Made by a program: the position numbers and the translations under genes. DNA of 64,000 nt, from the NCBI GenBank assembly GCA_026874595.1, contig CM049316.1:32779339-32843338 (forward strand), written 5' to 3'. This DNA comes from Sipunculus nudus. Taxonomy: Eukaryota; Annelida; Sipuncula; Golfingiida; Sipunculidae. A model generated the notes under the pieces. That model was not told where the DNA came from, did no database searches, and was given only the letters and a program-made list of their open reading frames with translations. Within the stretch, counting starts at the first letter, position 1. Each line of letters begins with the position of its first letter. Positions 24,906 to 35,700 of this stretch are shown here, in pieces.

Positions 24906-25580
24906 TACTAAGAATGGAAGCGGTTACCTCCATTAAAAACTATTTAACAAAATAAACGCAAAGGCTGCTTTGGGGTCAGCAAAATAATTTCATGTTTTAT
25001 CCAGCGCACTTCACGTGAAGACATTAAAATAGTCTAGTAATAGAGATCTTCTCCGTCTATGAATTCAACTGTTATGAATTTACGTTCATGTCCAGGACTA
25101 CATGCATAAAAGCCTATACATCGAAAGCTTCAGCAACATTGGCTCAGCACATGTCATAAGACCATCTTCGTCTTCATTAAATACACGGTGCCCCCTGCAG
25201 GATCGAGCCACAGGACTGTCGCATTCTGAAAATATATCAGAGAAATGGTCAAGGGGTCACGTTTTTCTTATACACCAGTGGGCGATAATCGAGGAATAGT
25301 ATGAATTAATAATCAAAGGTGTCTGGCTAGAACACATGTTCCCTTTAAAGACTTTGGTCGGGTTTGGCCCATTCACCATTTAATCTGAAATTGAAAGTTT
25401 GAGAACGCAATTACCTCTCTTTCGTCATCCTCTCCGAATTTTTGGGGGTTAAAAAAAATGAGGATAAAAAGATTTTTTTTGTGAAAAAAATAAGGATAAA
25501 AAGATTTAAGGCTGATAGAGACAAGCCGCGTGTATAGCCTGTATTAGGTTCCTTCAGATCAAGTCAAATGCATAAAATGC
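24906..25580. other. No recognised feature
   Basis: Contains a short near-duplicate AAAAAAATGAGGATAAAAAG / AAAAAAATAAGGATAAAAAG (25452 and 25485) and nothing else I can name. Confidence 0.45.
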
Positions 25581-25581
25581 G

Positions 25582-25612
25582 CCCCCCCCCCCCCCATTTC
25601 TCTTTCTCTCAC

Positions 25613-25676
<64 letters not shown>
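25582..25676. repeat. Poly-C followed by (CT)n array
   Basis: C14 (25582-25595), then about 65 bases of CT. The Leu/Ser frame across it is an artefact. Confidence 0.95.
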
Positions 25677-25680
<4 letters not shown>

Positions 25681-26029
25681 GCACCCGGATTTGTCCTTTT
25701 CAAAATGCTTTTTAACTAATACATCTTTCATGAAACCTTCGAGCTTGAGTCCTCTAGAGTGGAAACGATGGTAAATGGATTATATATAATTGTCATTTTT
25801 TTCTGTGCTTTGTAAATAGTAAAATATTAATGCATCTATCAATGTGAACCCATTAGATTCGTAGGCTATATATTTTGGACTTCATCTCGTTCAAACGTTA
25901 GTGTTTTTACGTTGGCTTACTATATCTAATTATAATGCATGTAATGAATGTAAAAATGCTTTGTCTGTAAATTTCACGTTATGTGAAATAAATACAAATA
26001 CACCATATATAGAAATACAAGGACCAGAG

Positions 26030-26180
26030 GCGGATCAAGGATTTTGGAAAAACCTAGAGGGATAAATATCAAAGGTTAAATAAAGGTCCCCATTGTCAAA
26101 AAAGGGGTCCAGGCCGCAAGAATTGGTCTGAAACACTTGAAAAATGGTTGCGACGGCTAAATAGGGGGGGGGGGGGGCAG
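26030..26180 (+). repeat. GGATC-type repeat end with poly-G
   Basis: CAGAGGCGGATCAAGGATTTT at the left, GGGGTCC in the middle and a G14 tract at 26165-26178 recall the CAGGGGCGGATCCAG-type ends common to non-autonomous hAT-like elements in animals. The right end is not clear, so the class assignment is tentative. Confidence 0.4.
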
Positions 26181-26269
26181 CCTCAAAGAACAAACAAAGA
26201 ATAACGTTTGTTACTGTTTCGGACACGTACTTTCAATGACGATATACAATTTACGATCAAGAAAGGAGA

Positions 26270-26960
26270 GAACTACAACACGTGCTACGCTCAAACTGTC
26301 ACCCACGCGATCTCCAGTTGGACGCGCAAGCTGAATAAATTATCTCTTAATTAGCCAATCAGATATCCTATTTCATTCAGCGCCCACACGCAGTCCCTCG
26401 GTGCCTACAACAACGCGAACGCAATCTGTTCATGAAGTGCTGAATCATCCTGAAAATACAAAGGGGTAACAGAAGTAAAAATAAGTTGGAACACGACAGC
26501 GCCTTTCGTCATGCTGTTACCCGTAACTGTTAGGAACCCTTGTCTGTTTCTGTTGTAGTTACCACGATCTGACGCAACCATTACGTTTGTTTACAAACTC
26601 TATATCACCCCCACACCCAAATATGGGTCATCCAAGTGCGCATCTGGCTTAGATTACGCGTCTTGTTGACATAAACCGGCCCGACCACCGTGAGTCCTAT
26701 CGAACACTAGCGCCTTACCTGGCTAAATTTAGCATAATCAACGTTTGCTAGTATTATACCTGCGTGGCATTCTGTTGAATAAACTTGTCTTATTGTTATC
26801 ACTTTTTTAAGCTTTTTCTTTTATGTGTCAAAGCATTAGCGTTTGTGCGTGGTCTGATGCGTTCCCATTGGCTGAGCCGAGTCTTTCGACATGAGGCGTT
26901 CGACAGTTCTCAATGGACTGCCCCGCCCTCGTTAGCGTGTCAGGTGATTACAAATTTCAC
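26270..26960. promoter_or_regulatory. CCAAT/GC-box-bearing CpG-containing stretch
   Basis: This stretch is less AT-rich and has frequent CG dinucleotides. It carries AGCCAATCAG (CCAAT at 26355-26359), an inverted CCAAT as CCCATTGGCTGAG (26865-26877), CCCCGCCC (26921-26928) and CACGTG words (26280, 26959). These are typical of animal promoters, but no convincing exon follows on either side, so it may be an orphan or distal regulatory region or the relic of one. Confidence 0.3.
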
Positions 26961-27271
26961 GTGTTTTAGAGTTCGATAGCTTGTAATTTACTTAAGGAGT
27001 GGTCCAAGAGAAGTTAGCAGACCCTGACATTGAATTCAATTTTCTTTGTATTTTTCTCTCTCTTAGAGTTTTTATCGCTTATTTTTTCCAACTTCATGAA
27101 CTATTTGTATTGTGGTGGGTTTAAGCGAATTCAATTTACTCAAAACTTTGCTGTCATTTTTTTTTCTGAATTTTTATTCTTCTATTTCTCAAATATAGCT
27201 GAAAAGGTATGCGTAACAGATATTCAAATGTTTAAAGCAAGTATTTTCGTATCACGAAGTACCGCGTTTTA

Positions 27272-27475
27272 TCGGTTTACAGTTTCGGATCTAGAGGGGG
27301 GGGAGGCATGACCTCCCCCCCCCCCCCCCTTTTTATCCTTTTGTATGGTTTCAAACCAAATTTTGCGACCTTGACCCCCTCTTACCCGGATCAGAGGACC
27401 TTTTTCCTTTGGTTTTCTTTCAGTCTTTCTGGGCGTGACCCTCCCCTTTCCAAAATCCTGGATCCGCCCTTGGAT
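27272..27475. repeat. Palindromic GGATCC-type repeat with G/C hairpin
   Basis: The left end CAGTTTCGGATCTAGAGG and right end CCTGGATCCGCCCTTG form a diverged terminal inverted repeat of ~15 bases. Just inside, a G run plus AGG (27296-27306) faces CCT plus a C run (27312-27328) across a short loop, giving a long perfect hairpin. No target duplication is evident. Confidence 0.55.
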
Positions 27476-27561
27476 CATCAGATTTAACAGTTATACGGCT
27501 TCACATGATATTTCGATATGATGTAGAAAATTTGGGGGTTTTTAGAATATAGAAGCTGACA

Positions 27562-27657
27562 AGGGTATCAATACTGGGGCGGAGGGGGATATATATCCCC
27601 CACTTTTTAGCAAGGGGGGTGGCAAATGTAATCATCCCCTCCCCCTGCTTTTCAGAG
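27562..27657 (+). repeat. Dispersed poly-G/C repeat, plus copy
   Basis: GGGTATCAATACTGGGGCGG, GGGGGATATATATCCCCC and TAGCAAGGGGGGTGGCAA match the minus strand of 8993-9092 in the same order. Confidence 0.6.
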
Positions 27658-28181
27658 AAAGTATTTATATATAGGGACTTAAACATATTGATAATCAGAA
27701 TTAGACTTTGGTTCAATTTCTGATTCTACAATGAAATATTATTTTTCTAGACTTGGTATATATGTATATTTATTTATATTTTATTTATATATATAAAATA
27801 TAAATAGACATAAATATATTATAAAAAGCTGTCCGAACTATGATTACCCTCGCTCTCCGAGTGATCCCCAATAAATAGACACCAATGGAAGCTAAGCATA
27901 GTTTGTTACAGGTGCTGTTTTTATTATGTGACACGGGTGTAACTCCTGTTGTGGCGCTCGTGTCTGGCCGCGTATTACATTCTATGTTTAATCCGTACTG
28001 GTTGAACTCTCGTTGTTATGTGAGCCTTGGGTTTTCCCGCCTTGTTGCGGGGGCACGTGATGAGCCTGGTCTGTAGACATACACAGCGCTGTTTTTCTAG
28101 AGAATTCCTGAAACGCGTGTTGTGCAAGATCTTATAGACTGTTCGAGAAGTGGAAAATTCTCGGCTTGGGGTGTGAAAGGA

Positions 28182-28187
28182 TATAAA
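28182..28187 (+). promoter_or_regulatory. LTR TATA box
   Basis: TATAAA in GGATATAAAGGG; the minus-strand LTR copy has TATAAATA at the equivalent place. Confidence 0.6.
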
Positions 28188-28542
28188 GGGACTGTGCTTT
28201 AGAACGGAAGGGCAGACAGCAGAGCAGATTACAGCGGAAGCAGAAGCGTGTGTCAGGACCTTGTCCGACGAATGTGGCAATTATAGAGTTTCTAGGACTT
28301 TCTCCTGGATTTTATGCATTTTGGACTTCCGTTTACTTTCTGGGTTGTTGCAAGAACTTTCCACTGGACTGTCATTCTCCGAGAGTTTTCATTTAAAGGA
28401 CTTATCGTTGTGATGGTGTTGGGATCCAGGTACTGTGCATTTACATTATTTCCTCTGTGATTGTAGTGACTTGTTGCTATACCGCTGTTTTACTGTATAA
28501 TTGTATTGATTTAGTGTATTGTATTGTTAGGTTTGTTTTAAG

Positions 28543-28548
28543 AATAAA
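28543..28548 (+). terminator. LTR polyadenylation signal
   Basis: AATAAA conserved in both LTR copies (minus copy at 13174-13179). Confidence 0.6.
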
Positions 28549-28710
28549 TTATAGTTACTTGTTAACAAAAAACCACTGACTTCTTTATTCATTCCCCTAG
28601 ACATTTCACGCTGCCTAGTGTTACAGAATCTGATTTTTTTTTATCTCCGTTACAGAATTTGTGTTCATCACGCATACGTGATCTGTTTATATTAGGTTCC
28701 GTAACAAGTT

Positions 28711-29021
28711 ACACGAGTGGGTTGGAAACATTGTATCTAGTTACGCTTTTGTTGAACTTGTGATAGAAGGATATAACAGATAAGTCATTATTTAGGTTTC
28801 ACATTTTATTATTTTTATATATATTATCAAAGTTTATATAATGTCATTTCCAATAAACAATGTATTTAACCCATCCTGTGTTATTATCTCTTGATTGCAC
28901 ATTTAATTATTGTACACAGGTCGATACACAATATAAATATATACACAGGTAATAAGGTCAAACTGATTATAAATATAAATAACATATTTATATAAATAAA
29001 ATGATAAAGTATAAAATGCAT

Positions 29022-29030
<9 letters not shown>
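28711..29030. other. No recognised gene; short word shared with 30800
   Basis: AATGTATTTAACCCATCCTG near 28859 recurs as AATGTATTTAAGCCATCCTG near 30811, hinting at an unnamed dispersed repeat. Confidence 0.4.
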
Positions 29031-29081
<51 letters not shown>

Positions 29082-29117
29082 CACACCATGGATAAGGTCA
29101 AAATAATTACATAATGT

Positions 29118-29191
<74 letters not shown>
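29021..29191. repeat. Two (AT)n arrays flanking a short spacer
   Basis: (CA)n(AT)n to 29079, a 37-base spacer, then (AT)n at 29117-29191. Confidence 0.95.
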
Positions 29192-29196
<5 letters not shown>

Positions 29197-29475
29197 GCTA
29201 TCAATTTAAAACACTTAATTAGTGTTGCAAAAACTGTAACACTTCTAGTTGACTTTAGATGAGGCGGAAAAATTACAAACATGTATAAAATAAAGGACAT
29301 TAAATATCTTAATTCTGCTTTATTGACCTATCTTACGTACCCGAGTCCGGATTGAAATATCAGTGCTATTACAAAAGAAAAAATATATATTTGAGCGAAC
29401 AAACCAATATATTTACGCTATATCTCCATTCTTGTAATCTGTATATAAATGTTAGAGCCATCATATTTCTCATGG

Positions 29476-29476
<1 letters not shown>

Positions 29477-29535
<59 letters not shown>

Positions 29536-29560
29536 ATATATCTGTATATATATGTATTGA
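29477..29560. repeat. (AT)n array
   Basis: AT tract with TTTA and TGTA interruptions near its right end. Confidence 0.95.
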
Positions 29561-30320
29561 GATTTAAAATTATAAGTTTATAATGATCACGGAACTAAAA
29601 TATAGGAAAATACCATATCAGTTATACAGAACAAATATGATGTAAGAAAATAAACAGAATGCTCACATATGCATTCATTATATATACATATACATAGGCT
29701 CATTCGCCTTACACGAATGCCTCATTTCAACAAACCCCGTATAGCACCCCATCTCACCCGTTCCGTAAATATTGGCTACGTCCATGTGTAATATTAATTG
29801 AATTTCGTTCCGTCTTTTTCTGATGAAAATCGATCTCTAAGACACTGTGTTTCCAAAGTTTACTTGGTCAATAGTAGGTCATATTTCGACCTGTGCACTT
29901 TATATATTTTCCTTGTAAAACACAGTTTCTTGTAATTGGTCTATTTTATACGATATATTTTGCCAATTTCCTGTTTAAACTGAAATTATTGTCTGGAAGG
30001 ATAAATCAAATTAAATTGTGTCTTAATATGTTAACAATATAAATATTAAATTTGTTCTTAATAAATTACATCGTTGGATATTGGAAGGATATAACACTAA
30101 ATGAAGCACCAAGAGATTGGTCTGATCTGTAGGCATCAGTTTCACGGATAATGCTAATGATATATATATTATAGCAATGCCACACAAATTGCACACACGG
30201 TTCCTGTCCCTTTCAAAGTCATGATGCAGAATCTATTTGGCTTGGAAGAAGAGTTAAATACCCAAAACCATACCCCACCCGGCCCACCCCCGTTGTCTTG
30301 ATTGGACACCAAGGCTTGGT
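29561..30320. other. No recognised feature
   Basis: AT-rich DNA between microsatellites. Confidence 0.45.
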
Positions 30321-30321
30321 G

Positions 30322-30334
30322 TACATATATATAT

Positions 30335-30385
<51 letters not shown>
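30322..30385. repeat. (AT)n array
   Basis: AT tract with one TATCAATA interruption. Confidence 0.95.
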
Positions 30386-30386
<1 letters not shown>

Positions 30387-30904
30387 CATGAAATATTAAT
30401 CCTCACCCTTTTAATGGTAGAAGTATCGTCAATATCGTGCATAAATCGGTATGTACGTATTGCAAGCTACATGTGGCCAGTGTTAAGTGACAACCAGTGG
30501 GAAACTGAACGATGAGGTAAAGGCGAAGAACTAGAAATCGGGAAAAGTAAGGTCTGGATCCTGCTGATAATTGCGTCAATTAGACAACAGATACTTTGCT
30601 CCTGTACTGTAACCAGGGTATTGTTTAGACATTTTGTCGTGACATCACGAGACAGCGTGCGTTTTTATTACTTTTATTACATCTTGTGTGTCACAGATGG
30701 TGGTATCCTAAGCTATTGTAGATTTACTAATATATGACATGATGGCTGTGTATACAATTTTGAATTTTCGAATATAGTTTACATGAAGACAAATTAAATC
30801 ATACATTTTATAATGTATTTAAGCCATCCTGTGTTCAGGTTGACGTTTTCACTAAATTATATTTGTTGCACGTTAGATGACGTGAGTTGTAGTTTAGGTA
30901 CTGA

Positions 30905-31110
30905 TTAAATACAGGACGGACATTCGAGCGGTAAAATGCTCTGACTCTCTCTATCCCGCTGGCGACCCGAGTTAAATACCCCGGGTGGCTATGAGAATGG
31001 ATTACAGTGGCCCGTCCACGGTCGGTCATCTTTCCCGGGTCCTCTGGTTTCCTCAAACCCATAATCCGCTATCCTGAGCCATGGATAGTGCCTCGTATGA
31101 GACACTATAA
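30905..31110 (+). mobile_element. tRNA-derived SINE, second family
   Basis: The head AGCGGTAAAATGCTCTGACT ... GGCGACCCGAGTTAAATACC aligns with 63928-64000, where the same positions read GAGGGGTGAAATGCTCGACC ... GGCGACCCTGGTTCGATCCC. The A-box-like and B-box-like spacing is that of a tRNA, here with a decayed B box. The body continues with GGCCCGTCCACGGTCGGTC, TTTCCCGGGTCCTCTGG and GATAGTGCCTCGTATGAGAC. It is probably a pol III retroposon. Confidence 0.65.
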
Positions 31111-31114
31111 TAAG

Positions 31115-31770
31115 TTATATAATCTGTGGAAACAAATAACGTGTAAAAAAGGTTTGCATAAAAATATAAATAAAAATAACTCTATTTAGGGGTTCCACCA
31201 TGAGGGCAATGAATTCTAATTGATGTTAAGAGGTATCACCCAGGAATGGCACGTTACCATAAGTCAAAACATTTAGCCTTATCTATAAGGAGTGTGCATA
31301 GAAATCGGATCAATACATTGATTTGTTTATTTACCCAATTTTTTGTCTTAAGTAATATTTACTAAAAAGGAAATATTAACATAAGTGTCTGTGGCCATAT
31401 CGTTGCAAAAGAAAAAATTGCCGTGCAGTTTTCAACAAGACTTTCCTTAGGACTCGAAGTAGGCCCTATTAAATGAATTTTAATGAATCATCGTGTATTC
31501 AAAGCAAATAAATACGCACGGTGCTGTGCGTGGTCTCCAGTCCAAAACCCTTGCTCAAGGTCTTCATCACACTGCCATTTTTGCCAAGTTGTTAGTAGAG
31601 TTACAGAGAGGCATTGTAAATGAACAGGATACAGGATAACAGATCTGGTTTGTTCCCTGCCTATCATGGAAGTAGGCACAGGAAAGGTTTCGAACACCAG
31701 GAACACTTCTAAGAATTTTAGACACTTTTAAAATAATTGATCAGTGTAAAATTAGTAAAAAAAAGGTTCA
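31115..31770. other. No recognised gene
   Basis: A minus-strand open frame at 31488-31706 has no start context or domain I trust. Confidence 0.4.
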
Positions 31771-32190
31771 AACTTGGCCTAGTGATGCATCAACGATGTG
31801 AGAATGGTGCCTGTGCCTCTTATTCTTTCTTTTAGAGTTACTGCGCTAACATCATTTCAGGATATTCGCTCCCGTAGGCTTGGAATAATACGTTAAGTTT
31901 ACTTATATTGGAATTTTCGAACTTGACCTAGCCCTTTATGAGATGTATCAATGGTGTGAATATGGTGACGTTGCCTAAAATACTTTTATTTTTGATACCT
32001 CAAAGTATGCGCTAACATCATTTTAGCAAGTTTGTCTTTAATGACGTTGAACAATGCCTCAAGATTATCCATTTTCGGATTTTAAATAGCTCTCCACGTG
32101 GTACATTATTAGGTGTGATTATTGTGGCTTTATGCCAAATTGTTTTCAAGTTTTTGCGCCAGCACTAAATGTCGGACGGACGGACGCTCA
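31771..32190 (+). mobile_element. Tandem-repeat element fragment ending in (GGAC)n
   Basis: About 2.7 units of roughly 150-160 bases. Anchors are AACTTGGCCTAG (31771) and AACTTGACCTAG (31920), and GCGCTAACATCATTTC / GCGCTAACATCATTTT. The array ends in (GGAC)3 at 32174-32186. Core repeats followed by an ACGG-type microsatellite are the arrangement of pearl/HINE-type non-autonomous elements. No terminal hairpin is evident, so this is a fragment. Confidence 0.5.
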
Positions 32191-32194
32191 TCAT

Positions 32195-32787
32195 TTCTAT
32201 GTTTGCTTCGGACATGTTATGAATATTTTGGTTTCCAGAGATCTGAGTAAGGTTGCAGGAATGACCTGACGTGAGAAATTGGGATGCTAAAATGTAAATG
32301 TTAAATCAAATGATCGACACAAACTTTACCATTTTATGGTTATGTGTGTTAAAATGGACTGCCCTAGTGTTGTATCACTACAATGAAAACATTTGCTCCT
32401 ACCCGCTAATGGCGTGTGAGAGACGAAAATGATTACTGTGTTTATGTCATTTATATGTGTGCAAAAAGCTCGTGTACCAGTGTGTTTTATTTTTATGTAT
32501 TTCGAAAAGGTGCCTACCGTGTACATGTCCGAATAATGAATATCTCAGTAATAAAAACTGTATAGGACCTTAAAAGTACGAGCTAAAAGCGAGGATTATA
32601 CTGTTACAACATCATAAATCAAGTCTATCAATAAATTATCCTTTTATTAAGAGCACATATACAACAATTGCGATAATATTTGGATTGTTTCACCCTCTTA
32701 GTTATTATTGGCAGAATGCAATAGCTAGGTTTCCAGGAAAAACATCCGGCACAAGGACTTGCTGTCTGAAGTTCACCTTTATTATTA
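32195..32787. other. No recognised feature
   Basis: No gene or repeat structure recognised. Confidence 0.45.
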
Positions 32788-32797
32788 TACCTTCTTT

Positions 32798-33960
32798 CAG
32801 TGAAACCACAGGCTGCGGACACCCTTTCTTTGGCGGACACCGCGTATAACGGTCAGTCTCCGAAACCATTAACTTTTTTTTACTACCTTAAGAACCCCTT
32901 TGGGCCGGACGCCCGTTTATTCAGGACAACGCACACATTTTGTCCGCCGGACAGTTTAAATTACCCCCTCTAACGGACACCTAACGGCCTAAAATGTTCT
33001 GCATCCGGTATGTCCTCATGCTTTCAGAATAATCCCATTATACAGATGAAAAGTAATGGAACAGAGCAAAAGACATCTCCATTTGCCTTCAAGTTTGTAA
33101 TCTGCGACTTTTAAGCGTTGCCAAAGTGACAGTATTTGCGGATTTTCTCTTATGTGGAACTTTCACTGAAGTGACATTAGCATCCTGATTTCGGGCCATA
33201 TAACTATTTCATTAGATACAAATGGAACTGCTTTGCTAGCTTTTTAAAAATATGAAAGGTCACGGGTCATGACCTTTTGTAATATATAGAGACTTGGGTT
33301 GGCTTTAGATCAAAGGCAATCAAAGATAATAATGATTAGCCTGTTTGGCGACTGATACGATCATTCATAGCTCAGAATGATGAACTCATATTCTGGTAAG
33401 CTTGGAATGGCTGTTGATGCGTCAGTCTCTTCAAATAAAGTTTTGTTTTCCTGTTCGGATGAAAACGTTAAATATGCCCTTTTAATGAGTGACACGGACC
33501 AATCTCAAGGGGCGTATCAAACCTTTATTCGCCTTTATTAATTCGTCTTTAACTTTGCGATGACGAAAGATGTAATTATAACTATGAATGAGAACTTAAC
33601 AGAAATCGTTTTACTTATAATATATGATTATTCTAAAACTAGGAAAAGAATGACTATTTGATAATTTGGACAGTCATCTAGAAAATACGTAAAGACAACA
33701 TATACAGAGTCTCTTCACTTCAGTCCTGCGTGCCGCTTTTAGTCAATATTGGTTTATGATCCAAATAAAATTGACGCAACGGTCTCATAAATAATAAAAA
33801 AAAATAAATAACAACAACTAATAAATTAATTCACATATTAAATGGACGTTGAAAATAGGGATAATGGGAAAAATCATGGATGACTCGCCCCCCTCTCAGG
33901 CGGACACCCCGCTATAAAAGACAGATCGTCCGATCCCGTGACCGAAGAGGGGTTTCACTG
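32798..33960. mobile_element. Non-autonomous DNA transposon, 1163 bp
   Basis: CAGTGAAACC at 32798-32807 is mirrored by GGTTTCACTG at 33951-33960. Immediately outside lie TACCTTCTTT (32788-32797) and TACCTTGTTT (33961-33970), a 10-base duplication with one mismatch. Subterminal GGACACC and GGCGGACACC words occur near both ends. No transposase frame is present. The TIR start (CAGTG) recalls hAT-like or related cut-and-paste elements, but a 10-base duplication would suit a Mutator-like or other superfamily better; I leave the class open. Confidence 0.7.
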
Positions 33961-33970
33961 TACCTTGTTT

Positions 33971-34315
33971 TGGTTATCTGTGTGTAGGTGAATACACGCA
34001 GCCCACGTGTGTCTGTTTACCACAGCGAGCTTGTGTGAGCAGAGGACCGAACTTGCGCGTGCGCAACAACTTAAGGTATAGTTTTAGACAGTAGGTTCAT
34101 TGAGTAAAACTGACTGCTTCGGACTGGTTAATGGTTGCAACAATTTTTTTAAATTAAACAATGCGTAAATTACATCAGATTTCAAGACAATCCATCATGC
34201 CCTTCAATACTTATGTAAAATATCCGACAAGTATGATTTGAAGCCTGTTTTCGGACTACATGTGTAAACCTCAGACACCTTTTATTAGAACGTCTTACCT
34301 TATTAAAAATGATTT
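33971..34315. other. No recognised feature
   Basis: Spacer between two mobile elements. Confidence 0.45.
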
Positions 34316-34319
34316 TATT

Positions 34320-35700
34320 ATGCCCCCGCCACAAAGTGGCCAGGGCATATAGTTTTACCCATGTCCGTCCTTCCGTCCTTCCGTCATTCCGAAATCAAAC
34401 AGGTGTACGGACTTTTTTCGCAATGCCTGCAGATATTGGTCTGATTTTTGGTTTGTGGGAAGATAATGACCAGTTACAGGTCGAATTCGCGTTTCGTACC
34501 GGTTGACCTACTTTTGACCGTTTTACGGCTCCTAAACTTAGAAAATTTCATGAAAAATTGAAATTTTCATGACATATACACATGTACGGTTTTTTTATCG
34601 CAATGCCTGCAGATATTGGCCCGATTTTTGGTGTGTGGGCAGATAATGACCAGTTACAGATCGAGTTCGCGTTTCATCCCGCTTGACCTACTTTGACTAT
34701 TTTACGGCTCCTTAACTTAGAAAATTTCATGAAAAACATAAATTTTCATGACAAATACACATGTACGGATTTTTTTCGCAGTGGCTGCAGATATTGGCCT
34801 GATTTTTAGTGTGTGGGCAGATATTGACCAGTTACAGATCGAGTTTGCACTTCATCCTAATTGACCTACTTTTGAACGTTTTAAGGCTTCTGAACATAGA
34901 AAATTTCATGAAAAATAGAAATTTTCATGACAAATACACATGTACGGATTTTTTTTTCGCAATGCCTGCAGATATTGGCCTGATTTTTGGTGTGTGGGCA
35001 GATATTGACCAGTTACAGATCGAGTTTGCATTTTGTCCCAAGTTGACATACTTTTGACCGTTTTACGGCTCTTGAACATAGTAAATTTCATGAAAAATAG
35101 AAATTTTCATGACAAATACACATGTACAGACTTTTTTTCACAATGCCTGCAGACATTGGCCTGATTTTTGGTGCATGGGCAGATAATGACCAGTTACAGA
35201 TCGAGTTCATGTTTTGTCGAAGTTGACCTATTTTTTGACTGTTTTGACGGTGCCCTAACATAGAAAATTTCATAGAAAATATAAATTTTCATGACAAATG
35301 CACATGTACGGACTTTTTTTCGCAATGACTGCAGATACGGGCCTGATTTTTGGTGTATGGGCAGATAATGACCATCTACAGATCAAGTTCTTGTTTTGTC
35401 CCAGTTGACCTACTTTTGACCTTGACTGCTCCTGAATATAGAAAGTTTAATGAAAAATAGAAATTTTCATAACAAATGCATATGTATGGACTTTTTTCAG
35501 CAATGCCTGCACTCGGATACCACCCTGATTTTTTATGTGTGGGCAGATAATGACCAGTTACAGATCGAGTTCACGTTTCGTCCCCGTTGACCTACTTTTG
35601 ACCATACGACACCTCCTGAACTTAAAAAAATTACAAAATTTAACAAATGTTTCTAATTTGCCCCAGGCGGGGGCATTCGTGTCGTTCCGACACATCTAGT
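34320..35700 (-). mobile_element. Helentron/pearl-like element with seven ~180-bp units
   Basis: ATGCCCCCGCC (34320-34330) and GGCGGGGGCAT (35666-35676) are perfect inverted ends. Beside the left end is a hairpin GCCAC-AAA-GTGGC (34328-34340), then a TCCG/TTCCG microsatellite (34363-34391; ACGG-like on the minus strand). Outside the right inverted end is a hairpin GTGTCG-TTC-CGACAC (35679-35693) followed by ATCTAGT. Between them the word CAATGCCTGCAG or a variant starts at 34421, 34601, 34779, 34960, 35141, 35323 and 35501, giving seven units of 178-182 bases. No protein is encoded; open frames across units are fortuitous. The build is that of oyster pearl/HINE elements; orientation is inferred from the microsatellite side. 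Confidence 0.75.

Larger units (their letters stand above)
27904..28706 (+). mobile_element. Solo LTR, 803 bp, of an LTR retrotransposon
   Basis: The element begins TGTTAC (27904-27909) and ends GTAACA (28701-28706), the TG...CA inverted termini of LTRs, and is flanked on both sides by AGTT (27900-27903 and 28707-28710), a 4-bp target duplication. It contains a TATA box (28182-28187) about a third of the way in and AATAAA (28543-28548) further on, as expected for U3-R-U5. No gag-pol frames follow, so recombination probably deleted the body. A second, older copy lies on the minus strand at 13019-13572. I cannot assign Gypsy, BEL or Copia without an internal region. Confidence 0.8.

Noticed and set aside
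25568-25774. Leu/Ser-rich frames over (CT)n arrays (also 45899-46120 and Arg/Glu frames at 44694-44888)
   Set aside because: Artefacts of dinucleotide repeats.
34309-35273. Frames across the 180-bp tandem units that read repeated segments such as PADIGLIFG
   Set aside because: Repetition comes from the non-coding units; stops interrupt every unit and the frame shifts between units.
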